From contig WPIO01000013.1 of assembly GCA_009760855.2 (NCBI GenBank), forward strand, positions 894,001 through 958,000: a stretch of DNA of 64,000 nucleotides, in the 5' to 3' direction. This DNA is from Cristatella mucedo. Its lineage: Eukaryota; Bryozoa; Phylactolaemata; Cristatellidae. The position numbers and the translations under genes are program-made. The notes under the pieces were generated by a model that was not told where the DNA came from, made no database searches, and worked only from the letters and a program-made list of their open reading frames with translations. Below are positions 55,005 through 64,000 of the stretch, piece after piece. Each line of letters opens with the position of its first letter. The stretch's first letter is position 1.

Positions 55005-56190
55005 CAAGATATGTAAAGTGCCTAAAAGGGATTTAGATCTCTTTGGGTGCTATATACAAGTTGTATTCTTATTTTCTGTCTGATTTGGACAAAGCGCCTC
55101 TCAGCCCATATCATATTTGCCACTACTGTGCAGATGACACACAGCTATGCCTACTCCTCGATCCCTACCAATCCTCCAGCACACGTCAAATTCTCTCGAC
55201 TCCCTTCTGCATGTATGGCTGACATTCTGGCTTAAATGGCAGTACAATTTCTCACATTGAATGACGATAAAAATCAACTTACTAGTTATGGACGAACCAA
55301 GCAGGTTTCTCAGAAATCGGAAGGCTTAACACTCAAATCGACTCTGCCAGCATATCTGCTGTTGCATCTGCACGAAATATAAGTGTCCTGTTCCAAAACA
55401 ATCTTTCACTAGACAGTGCACTTGTTTGGCCCAGTGGTTAAGGTGCTCGCCCCGACAGAGGTCTGGCCGAGGTCGTGGGCTCGAGCCCCGTGGCATACGT
55501 GAAGCGCCTGTTGGAGCTTAAGTTCTCTTACGGGGCTATACAAATGAATAGCATATAAATAATATATATATAGTTAATATAATTATAATTATTATAATTA
55601 TATGATGACCATATCAGCTCCAGTCAAATCTGCCCACGTTCAGCTAAATAATATCGCTAAAATTCAGGCTGGCTTAGACAAGGATGCTATATCCAAATTG
55701 ATCCATGCATTTCTGACATCCCGTCTCGACTTCTGTATTTCAATGCTTGCTGGCCTACAGTCCTGTGCTGTCGGCGCTTACATTTAATGCAAACTCTGCA
55801 GCTAGGCTTGTCTAGAGCGGTGCAGTTGGCACATCAAAGCTTTTCTGAACAATCGTTTAGCTATATCTCGGACGAACCTCAAATCGTTAGAAGACCGTGC
55901 CTTTGGTTCGCATGCAGCCAAAACCTAGAATTCACTCTCGCTAAAAACGTACCTGCTTCTCCCAGCATTTGGCGGGTACTTGTGATTTGTCCTTTGTGTG
56001 CCTATTCGTGCTGGCACTGTGCATGCTTCCACTAGCCATATTCACATGTTGACAATTTACATGTTACATCTAACTTGGATGTTAACACTAACAATTCGAC
56101 CCTGCTTCCTCTACAGCACATGTAAAGTGCCTAGAAAGGGATTTAAGTCCTACGAGGGCGATATATAATTTTATTATTATTATTACACAC
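55005..56190 (+). mobile_element. L2-like family A, degraded, with YCADD-type RT box and SINE B inserted
   Basis: Near 55118 the frame reads HYCADDTQLCLLLDP, the RT catalytic region. Later parts include the SRLDFCISMLAGLQS region and the tail AAAGTGCCTAGAAAGGGAT with (ATT)n. A SINE B copy splits the sequence at about 55427-55600. Positions 55010-55070 may be a separate L2-like tail. Confidence 0.75.
55428..55575 (+). mobile_element. SINE family B inserted in an L2-like LINE
   Basis: TTTGGCCCAGTGGTTAAGGT, a B box GGGCTCGAGCCCCG, then ACGTGAAGCGCCTGTTGG, TTAAGTTCTCTTACGGGGC and TATACAAATGAATA. It parallels 785-930 position by position. Confidence 0.85.
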
Positions 56191-56938
56191 TGCTGTAAAA
56201 GTGATCGGCAGTGGCATGCACTTCAAATGAGCCAAAAGGAATATGCAGGGAATAAATATTGCTTTTTAATTTTTCAGACGAACGTGGTCGAAATATTTGG
56301 CATCGTTAAGGTTGATGGCACTCAAGACATCTGTAAGAATCGCACACGCGTTATTTCATGCATCTTCACGAAGATACTGCTCAAAGCAGAAAATGGATGA
56401 GGCCGTAAAAAAACTGCACGAAAGCCCCAAACGGTCCGCCGTGTGAAGAGCACTGTCGCAGGCAACGTATGCCGGTGGCCACAGAATTAGAACGGAGCCC
56501 TTGCATCTTGGTCCCAAGCAACGCAGCTGCTCCGCTGAATCAATGCTGGACTCGATGGCGGCAACAGAGTAGTCAGCATTGAAGCTTTCTGAGCGACTCC
56601 ATAGGTGCCTGCTAATCCTAGCCAATGCTTACCGGGCTTCGAATGCCGCATACCGCAGTTCACACTAGCTTGAGCATCCACATACGGGCACAAAACATAG
56701 CTGGTTAGTTACAGTAATGTGTTACGATGGAGGCTCTTTACAACTTGACGTTGCATAGCTCGACCAGACAGAGTGAGAGAGAGAGAAGAGAGAGAGAAAG
56801 AGGAGAAAGGAGAGAGGGAGAGAGAAAGAGAGAGAAGAGAGATGAGAACGTTTCAGTAACGTCCGAGAACGTCCACTTTGTTGCAACTATAACTTCCAGC
56901 CTAGCCGTAAAACCAGACAGGGAACGGAGGGCTGCGCA

Positions 56939-56975
<37 letters not shown>

Positions 56976-57195
56976 AGTCCAGGATAGCGAGCTGGCCCCT
57001 AAAGGGCCTAGGTAAACGATGTGATGAATTGAGACGAAATAAGAGAACGCGAAAGACGATCAGTAGATCTGCGTGCAGGTGAGTTTTTCATGACAGAGGA
57101 ATGGCTGCCACTGTGAGCCCCTCGGGCCGTACTGTGTGGCGCATCAAGAGACGGTGTCAATCAAAGCTTGCTGACAGTCTCTGGTTTGTCGGACA
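56191..57195. other. Flank and possible 3' UTR of the UBTD gene
   Basis: No clear poly(A) signal close to the UBTD stop. Contains a GA-rich run at about 56775-56845 and (CA)n at 56938-56974. Nothing else recognised. Confidence 0.4.
56938..56974. repeat. (CA)n microsatellite
   Basis: Uninterrupted CA repeat, about 18 units. Confidence 0.95.
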
Positions 57196-57875
57196 TCACG
57201 AGCCAACCGGCGTGGGGCATGTGCTGATCTGACCAGGCGATGCCTGCGCGGCCACGCCTTCACGCTGCTGCTGCTGCTCCCTCGGGGTCAAGGAAACAGC
57301 TCCCTCCGTGGGCTGCTGGCCATCTTGCGGTAGCAGTGATTCAGCGATGACAGACTTCTGTGCACCGGTGTCTCCTCCACCCAGCTCTACTTCCTCAGTA
57401 GGCTGCTCTTGAGCAACATGAACCATGTCGGACTTATCAGGCTGGACAGAGGTGGCCGGCGGTGGCGGCTGCTGCTGAGCGGCAGTAGGGACGATGCTAA
57501 CAGCAAGCACCACTTGCACGACGTGACCTCGCGGGATCTTTGCATCCTCAATGTGCAGCTTGTCACCGAGGACCTTGCCGCCGAAGAACCAGCGCTGCTG
57601 CGACGACTCAAGGCTGCCGTCAAACTCGGCCGATGACAATTTCTGCTTAGCCTTGGCGACGGTTTCAGTCGTCTTGACGACGATCTTCACGTCCTTGCCC
57701 GAGGACAGACGCAGCTTGAGGCTCGTGTCCTCACCTGCTAGCTCGAGGTCATCATTCAGCCCATCGCCATCATCGCAATCGTCTGCCTCCACAACGAGAT
57801 TGGTCGGCACGCTGAGCACATACACAGGCAGCTGGTACTTGTTGCCCAGCTCATCATAGCAGTCCGACAGCGATC
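57196..57875 (-). CDS. UBTD1/2: UBTD terminal coding exon (Ubl domain and long tail)
   Basis: The acceptor TTTCTCCAG plus GA completes a Gly from the previous exon, then [17 protein letters not shown]. The Ubl domain lies at about 57735-57490. The tail has several Gln and Pro runs and ends CPTPVGS at TGA (57198-57196). Confidence 0.92.
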
Positions 57876-58216
57876 CTGGAGAAAGAACGAGAGAACAAGA
57901 GCTTTAAACATCCAAGTATCCGACATCGTGGGCATAGGGCTTCTACTTCTATGCAACTCACTATCTCAACTGCTCTCCTGACTCAGCTGTGTTTCTCACT
58001 CTCTTGGTTTCATGAGATGAAGTTGTTGGCTACCGAATGCCTACAGAAAGCCACTTGGGGCTTTTGGTGGGCTATATAAAACTCTTCTGCGTAACCCCCA
58101 CTAGTTTTTGTGGAGTTACAGATGGGGATACATGCATGCATGCATGCATGCATTCATACATACATACATACATACATGCATGCATGCATGCATGCATGCA
58201 TGCATTCATACATACA

Positions 58217-58248
<32 letters not shown>

Positions 58249-61096
58249 GGGTCAAGATGCCTCTCTTTGGTGCAGTCAGTGTGACACGCCCCAATCGACC
58301 ATCCCCAAAAGCTGCTGCTGCTGCCTTAGCAACAAAGCTATGCCCAGTTTTCATAGCCGACTCAGTCTGCACTGTGTGTCAGTAAGATGGAACTTCGACA
58401 CCAGCATAATGCAACAGTGATCAGAAACAGGTCAGCAGAATAGAGCAATTACCAGCAGGTTTACCGCAAATATTGATCTGGTAAGTGGCACAATAGGCAT
58501 TGACCGATGGTCCAAAGTAGCACCAAAAGAACGTGTCCCGGGCTTATAGGAAAAACGGCTTGTACAACCAAATAAAGTACACAGTCAGAATGACAAGAGA
58601 TAGAGGAATGCACATAATCAATGCAGATAATTGCAAATAAATCAATGGCATATACTGGTCTGTCTGGCAAACTTCAAAGGCAAATGCACAGAATATTTCA
58701 AAACCCCAACATTTACCTTTAGACAGTAGTATTGCTAAGGATTGTGAACATCACAAAGTATATGTAGACGTAAACTTACAATGATTGCTTTAGGTGGCAA
58801 AAATTCAGCAGTTTATTAACTTCAATAAGTCAGCCATGCAACATGAACAGCTCAGCTGGACCAACTTGAGCTGAAGCTCGGGAAAGTGCAAGCAAAAGGA
58901 ATGCCGGGAAATTTTGAAAATAAAATTGTGAGCGCAGAACTGCATAATATGCACTCATTACTTGTACTTTGCTCGGCTCGTTTAGCGGTCGGTCAGCTAG
59001 TCGAGGGGACCCCTACTAATATTACTAGCAGTGAAATGTCTTTGATGAAAGATTCACTCAAAGTGCAGCACTGCGAAGAGTGCAAAAGCTTTCCGAGCTT
59101 CTCGCAGCTCGTTAGCGTTAGCTTCTACTTCCGAGAATGCTAATGAATCGCTGTCAACCCTAGAGCGGTGGTGTCACCGCTGGGAACCACCGCTCCTCCC
59201 ATCAGGTAGTAATACTAAACAATGATATATGCCTTTATTACGAGCTAACGTAGAACAAAGACTTTGCATTAGCAAAGGGTGGTCCACAAATATAACATTT
59301 TGAGGCTTTGACTCAAATGAATGCACAAGTATTTATGATTTCAAGAACCGCATGAATGCAATTTTCAACTAATCAGCTTAACGAAAGTCATAGATCACAA
59401 TCCACAACAAAAGGGGGCTAATTAGTCGGAAAATAAAACAAGCACACATGTCAAGGGGATTGAATCACTCCTCACTGTTCGAACATTGCATATAAACTGA
59501 AACTTATCAAGTACTGACTAGTGGCAGAGGACTCGATAGATACCTACCTACTAGCATCAAAGCCATGTCAGCTAGAAGTTGAATGAGAAGGGTCCTTTTT
59601 TGCAGTGCCAACCAATCTGATCGCTCTGCCAATGCAAACTCACACAGAATATTATTCCAATACAGATCCCTTGAACCTGAGATGGGAGAGCACAACCTAC
59701 CAATAAATCTTTCAGAGAGATAGACACTTGCCAGCCAGACAGATGGTGAGCTCTGACAGCAGAGGCTCACAGAATCTAGGACACGAGAATCCCAGTAAAG
59801 CAAGACAGATTGGCTAGCAACTGCTGCTCAACGGCCTGGAAACGAGATTAAAACCAACTCAATTCACTGAGCACCTACATAGGTACACCACTCAGGTAAA
59901 ATTATGTCCTAGAGGCTACTGGCTCCCTATCAAGCATCGAATCGATTTCAAGATCCTTCGTCTGGCTAACAGGCGGCTTAATTCGCGTGCACCAGCCTAC
60001 ATATCTGACCTCCTTGATCCTTCAGTGTGGTGAATGTTCTCGAGCGAAGCTGCCACTGGCAGGCCGCTGACGTTCATGAGTGCATAGAACCATCTAGTTG
60101 ACCTGCAGCTGTTTTGTTTGTAAGGAAAACACCTGTGTACCTTCTTTTCACATACTTTGCAGTGTATTATGTGGAATGCATATTTGTTCAAACTCAGCTT
60201 TATCGAATAAAACACAAGTCCCTGAAGCTGGCGCAATGCAATGTCACTCACTGAATGCACGATTAAATTGCTATTAAAATGTATCATGAAACAAAGCAAA
60301 TTATTCACGGCAACAATGACGCCCATCTACCGAAGTTTGTAACGATTGTGAACAAAACGCATCTTTACAACCATGCTTTGCACAGTGCTGAACCGTCAAA
60401 GCATCACGACAGGTTCAAGGCAACAATTTCCTGCATTCAAGGAACTCTTCACTCGAGAACTTTCACCTGGAAATTCCTCTCGAACCGTACGCTCCTCAGC
60501 ATCAAGTTTCTTCACCGTCCCTCACACTAAATTGAAATATTTTAGTGACTGAGCCGTCAGCTCGAATGCGCCGACAATCAGAAGCTTGCTTCCAGCCATG
60601 GTCACTACCTACAATGACTGAATCCTATAAAGTCTCAGCTAAAGATGCGCCTTCTCCGGTTGGCTTCCCTTTTTGCCCCCCCCCCCCCGGTGATCTTGTT
60701 CCTTTGTGCTTTCGTGCTTACCAGTGCACGAATGAGTGCATGTTACTAGCCAGAGGCCCTACTACATAGTGACCTTGATTGTCCTCTTGTTTGCTTTAGC
60801 ATGCTGGCCTAAGCATTATAATTGATTGCTTTTGCAAGTCTGCCTAAGCTTGATGCCGTGCAGGTCACTAGCCATTGAATATTGATTCTCTGGCATCAGG
60901 TCGAAAAGCACCCGGATAGAGATTAGCTCTGTCAGAGTGCTATACAAGTGAACCATTATTATTATTATTATCTCAATCAGTGTTCACTGTGAGTAAAAAG
61001 ACAACTTCTCAGCAAAAGATAATGCAAGTACGTATGGGAACACGTGATTTGAGAATGAGGGGACGATATACATACATACATACATACATACATACA

Positions 61097-61130
<34 letters not shown>

Positions 61131-61131
61131 C

Positions 61132-61171
<40 letters not shown>

Positions 61172-61433
61172 CCAGCTAAATCCAGTAGAGCCTGAGAGTA
61201 CTTGCCTTTCGGTAGACTTATGTTGGCACCATCGACCACAGCCTGAGCGAGCTTAATATCACGGTTCTCCAAAGCATACGCTGCGGCTTTCAGTGCATCC
61301 CAGATTTCCTTTCGTCCATCAAACATAGGGGCCGTGTCCCAGAATTCATCACGCTTGCTCAACAGTTGGCCACGCGTGATCGGAGCTTCACTTGTCCATA
61401 CCGGCAGAGTGGGCTGCAGTGGCTGGTTCTTCC
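57196..61433 (-). CDS. UBTD1/2: UBTD1/UBTD2-type ubiquitin-like-domain protein (last two coding exons; 5' end missing)
   Basis: Two minus-strand exons (61433-61206 and 57875-57196) give about 302 residues plus stop. The first encodes [50 protein letters not shown] and [12 protein letters not shown], the N-terminal domain of UBTD1/2. The second starts [20 protein letters not shown], then an acidic insert, then a ubiquitin-like fold ([47 protein letters not shown]). UBTD proteins are adaptors in the ubiquitin system that interact with E2 enzymes and deubiquitinases. Human UBTD2 is 234 residues and ends soon after the Ubl domain. Here about 95 further residues rich in Gln, Pro and Glu follow. 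The intron begins with GC. The first exon (expected MGGC-type start) is not found and probably lies beyond 64 kb. Confidence 0.9.
57950..58130 (+). mobile_element. L2-like family B 3' end (UBTD intron)
   Basis: TCTCTTGGTTTCATGAGATG, then TTGGCTACCGAATGCCTAC, GGTGGGCTATATAAAACTC and TGGAGTTACAGATGGGGAT. Confidence 0.75.
58131..58250. repeat. (TGCA)n/(CATA)n compound tetranucleotide repeat
   Basis: Alternating TGCATGCA and ACATACAT blocks, starting at the end of the adjacent LINE. The TGCA blocks are self-complementary. Confidence 0.95.
58251..59890. other. UBTD intron, nothing recognised
   Basis: AT-rich. Open frames up to 98 codons lack domains and splice context. No repeat family recognised. 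Confidence 0.4.
59895..60975 (+). mobile_element. Diverged third L2-like family, in two pieces
   Basis: About 59895-60030 reads [20 protein letters not shown] and [14 protein letters not shown], an L2-type RT C terminus. About 60545-60975 has further 3' sequence and ends GGATAGAGATTAGCTCTGTC, then AGAGTGCTATACAAGTGAAC and (ATT)n. About 500 bases between are unclassified and may be inserted. Confidence 0.6.
61063..61172. repeat. (CATA)n and (TA)n microsatellite (UBTD intron)
   Basis: CATA repeats from about 61063 to 61150, then pure TA to about 61171. The block lies about 35 bases inside the intron from the GC donor, on the transcript side. Confidence 0.95.
61206..61433 (-). CDS. UBTD1/2: UBTD exon with N-terminal UBTD domain and GC donor
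   Basis: The acceptor GTTTCTAG plus GG completes a split codon with one base from the unseen previous exon. It ends CCGAAAG|GCAAGT. A GC donor is the only choice that keeps the frame, and it has the optimal AG|GCAAGT context. Using the nearby GT (AA|GTACTC) would shift the frame at the next exon. Confidence 0.88.
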
Positions 61434-62254
61434 CTAGAAACGGAACGTGAGCAAGCAAGCATTAAGCAGGGAGAGCATCGAGCCGTCTCACTTCCGGCAG
61501 GTCTACTCACGAAAATCCACCTTGGGGGTCGGTCATCCAGCTGCCAAATCGGCAGACATGAGGCATCGAAACACGACCCACAAAGCGGCCCTGATGGGGT
61601 AGCTGCAAACATACGTCAACGGCCAGCGTAGTCGTTTATTCGTGCCAGAGCTACATGGAACGTGTTTAATAAACCAGTCAGGTGAATTTCAAAAGAAGAA
61701 GGGGCTAAGAATATTTATAAGAATAAAAATCACAATAAGGTTTACATACTTATGCAAGGCATTGCCAATTTGGGATGCAAATGCAAGAGGAAAATGGCTC
61801 TTGGGCATTTTAAGGATGAATCGACGACCTCCAGAGTTGAACCCGGGTCTCTACCAAAGAAGAAAAAGTCGTCAACGGTGTACACTTTTTTGGCCAACTC
61901 ATGCCGACTTGTCATGCGTTCGACAAGCCACCAACATGGTAGTCCAAGCACGTTCAGCATCTCCCCTCCCCTCCTACACTGGGGCTAGTGCTGTCAATCA
62001 CACCTCCAGCCCATACATTAGTACTGAGCATGTCAATCTTGGACCATTCACTGGCCTTGGTCCTCGAATGTCTCTGCAAGGCACCAGGCACTTGCAATAC
62101 CCCCCCCCCCTTTACCAGCCATACCTGCCCCACTTGCAATACCCCCCCTTTACCAGCCACAACCCTCTAACGATATTGAGCAGCTGCAAGCTTTTATGGC
62201 ATGCTACAGCAGATTCACTAAATGTGACCGTCAAGCGAAAAGTACAAGTAAAGG
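61434..62254. other. UBTD upstream intron, nothing recognised
   Basis: Frames up to 217 codons (61642-62295) and several shadows have no domain. C-runs near 62100 and 62147 are in a CCCCCC/TTTACCAGCCA duplication. I could not find the missing UBTD first exon here. Confidence 0.4.
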
Positions 62255-62425
62255 CCAGCAGATTCAACAACCTCATTTATACGGTGGCAAATTAGCCTTA
62301 GCGGCAGATGAGCCACAGCGGCTAATACTCCTGCTTGGAAGGCTGGGCAATAACAGATTGCCTGCTGCAGAACTCAGTCCCACGACCTCGTGCAAGTACC
62401 TTACCCTGAGGGTAAGACCTAGGGG
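62255..62425 (-). mobile_element. SINE family A, degraded
   Basis: CAACCTCATTTATACGGTGG, then TTAGCCTTAGCGGCAGATGA, GAACTCAGTCCCACGACCTC and TTACCCTGAGGGTAAGACC correspond to the inverted element. Confidence 0.6.
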
Positions 62426-62999
62426 CAGAGCTCAAATACAACAAGCCCGAGCCAAATTAAGTATTACATATTACAGAAAATATTACTTCCTGTGCATTTT
62501 CACATGACTGTAATGTCTGTGGCAGCACAGCTGAGGCACGAGCAATGAATGTAAGAAGACAGAAAAGAACTGCCGCCCTGAAGACCACTGGGCCAAGCAT
62601 TGATGCACCGGGCTTACAAGTACCGAAGCAAAAAAGTTATGCAATAGCATAGCCAAAAATACACCTGATAGCGCAGAGCACATTAATTAGCACGCCTCAA
62701 GCAATCTATCTTTGCAAAGAATGCATGATTTCTACCAGTGATCGTGCATGCCTGCCAGCAGGTGCTCTAGGCCATGGACATGGTGGGAAAGTAGCCTCCA
62801 GCCAAATATACCCAAGTAGGAGTAGCCCAAAAACGTCTCCGTAGAAGCTGTGCTTTTTAAGAAGGCTGAAACTAACCCAAAGCAAGCCAATCATAAGTGA
62901 GCAACTAGGATTGGAAACAACAATGCTAGACTTAGAGGTAAAGAAGTGGCCGCGACAAGGCAGACTAAAAGAAAGTAATAATTAATAATGCTAATTCTA

Positions 63000-63350
63000 C
63001 CTACAAAGCATTCCTGCAGCATTCTAAGAGAAATAAATCTCTTTTTAGTTACTTGACCAGCTCGAAGCATATCAACTGATAAGACATGGGGGGTTGCAGA
63101 ATGCAGTAAAACTACTCATATGAACGAAGCATATGCTGTGAGATGCAGGAAGGGCTACGACTTGGATTTAAATGTGAATTCAAGGCATATTATGATGGCA
63201 GTCGGTAGCAAGTTCTATGTTTTAGGTGCACAAAGACTGGAGACATGACCCCCAAAAGATTTGAGATTGGTCAGAGACATAGAAAAAGTAGCCAGCAAAA
63301 GTAAAAAATAAAACAGGCAAGTTAGCTATGGGCACTTGCTGACAAAGGCT
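63000..63350 (-). mobile_element. L2-like family A, very diverged
   Basis: AAGAGAAATAAATCTCTTTT and later GTTTTAGGTGCACAAAGACT, GGAGACATGACCCCCAAAAG follow the order of the inverted family A copies (for example 37.7-37.9 kb). Confidence 0.5.
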
Positions 63351-63394
63351 ACTGCCATCGACACTTATCTAACCAGGCAACATCTAACTTAGGC

Positions 63395-63668
63395 TTCTTA
63401 CGCAACGACAACTACTCTCCTACTGCCGACTATGGCACATCTTTTTCAGCGGTCCTGAGCTGCTACTTCTATGCTACTCACTACCTCAACTGCTCTCCTG
63501 ACTCTGCTATGCTTCCCACTTTCTCTTTGTTGCGTGAGACGAAGTCTGTTGGCTACCGAATGCGTACCGAAAGCCGCTTAGGCTGTGAGTGCGCTATAAA
63601 AAACTCTCCTGCGTAACACCCACGTGGTCTTTATGACTTTGTGGAGTTACTGACGGAGATACATTGCA
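63395..63668 (+). mobile_element. L2-like family B 3' end, well preserved
   Basis: CTCACTACCTCAACTGCTCT, CTGACTCTGCTATGCTTCCC, GAGACGAAGTCTGTTGGCTA and CCGAATGCGTACCGAAAGCC, ending GGAGTTACTGACGGAGATAC. This is the best single copy for deriving the family B end. Confidence 0.85.
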
Positions 63669-63669
63669 T

Positions 63670-64000
63670 TGCATAGGCTCATACGAGCAAATGCATGCAA
63701 ATTAACGTCTACTCTCACCATGGATAGCTACAAGTCTGCAAATTCAAAAAGGCACTATCATGGAAGTATGATAAAGACACAGTACCGGCAGGCACACCAC
63801 AAAGTCGTATGCCTAAATGAAGCAGGCAGCATCAAAGACAGTTAATGTTAGAAACCGAAATCCAGGATAGGCAGGCTGACATCAGCTGGATGGTTGAATG
63901 GCATGTGCTCCACATTAATCCAAAAAAAAAAGCCAGCCAAAGAAGACGTCTATCAGACAATTGATGTCACCGAATACCGAAAGTAAATTCGTGCCAACTG
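63670..64000. other. Right edge of the window, nothing recognised
   Basis: No exon or element could be supported. The UBTD first exon is presumably further right. Confidence 0.4.

Noticed and set aside
61511-61602. Candidate first coding exon of UBTD (acceptor TTTGCAG, donor TTC|GTGAGT)
   Set aside because: In the frame needed to join the next exon it contains a stop, and it has no resemblance to the UBTD N terminus.

Overview
The window is eukaryotic, from a bilaterian animal and most likely an invertebrate. It has multi-exon genes with canonical GT-AG introns, long CT/GA, TA, CA and CATA microsatellites, tRNA-derived SINEs, L2/CR1-type LINE fragments and CpG-rich islands. I found no operons, no prokaryotic genes, no CRISPR array and no viral genes. 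The species cannot be fixed from the sequence. The SINE and L2 fragments match no lineage-specific family that I can name.

Three protein-coding genes can be reconstructed by joining splice sites whose phases agree. (1) Positions 303-5889, plus strand: the last three coding exons of a TAX1BP3/TIP-1-type single-PDZ protein; its first exon is missing. (2) Positions 29564-7631, minus strand: a GLIS1/GLIS3-type Kruppel-like transcription factor in nine coding exons. Its 3,969 coding bases are divisible by three, with five C2H2 fingers, several long polyglutamine tracts and a C terminus resembling vertebrate GLIS3. (3) Positions 61433-57196, minus strand: the last two coding exons of a UBTD1/UBTD2-type ubiquitin-like-domain protein, separated by a GC-AG intron; its first exon is not found.

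TAX1BP3 and GLIS converge. Poly(A) signals of opposite polarity lie at 6500-6505 and 6510-6515, so the two transcripts probably end within a few bases of each other. The GLIS introns hold very long GA/CT arrays, a nuclear-receptor-like half-site repeat, a short TIR transposon and many SINE/LINE fragments. Upstream of GLIS, from about 29.6 to 57.2 kb, no gene could be supported. That stretch has CpG-rich blocks (about 31.3-34.4, 36.7-37.3, 38.2-39.4 and 40.8-45.1 kb), which may include the GLIS promoter, and then a transposon-rich zone (45-56 kb) with a degraded hAT transposase interrupted by an L2 copy.

The mobile-element history can be read from nesting: L2-A inside L2-B, SINE-A inside L2-A, SINE-B inside L2-A, and L2-A inside hAT. 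The names L2-A, L2-B, SINE-A and SINE-B are mine, used only to tell families apart within this window. There is no obvious undescribed enzymatic or defence system. The most interesting signals are the reconstructed GLIS locus, an 11-bp-phased CACGTG array, a 12-bp AGGTCA array, a long hairpin, a GC-AG intron and evidence that one SINE family shares its 3' tail with L2.
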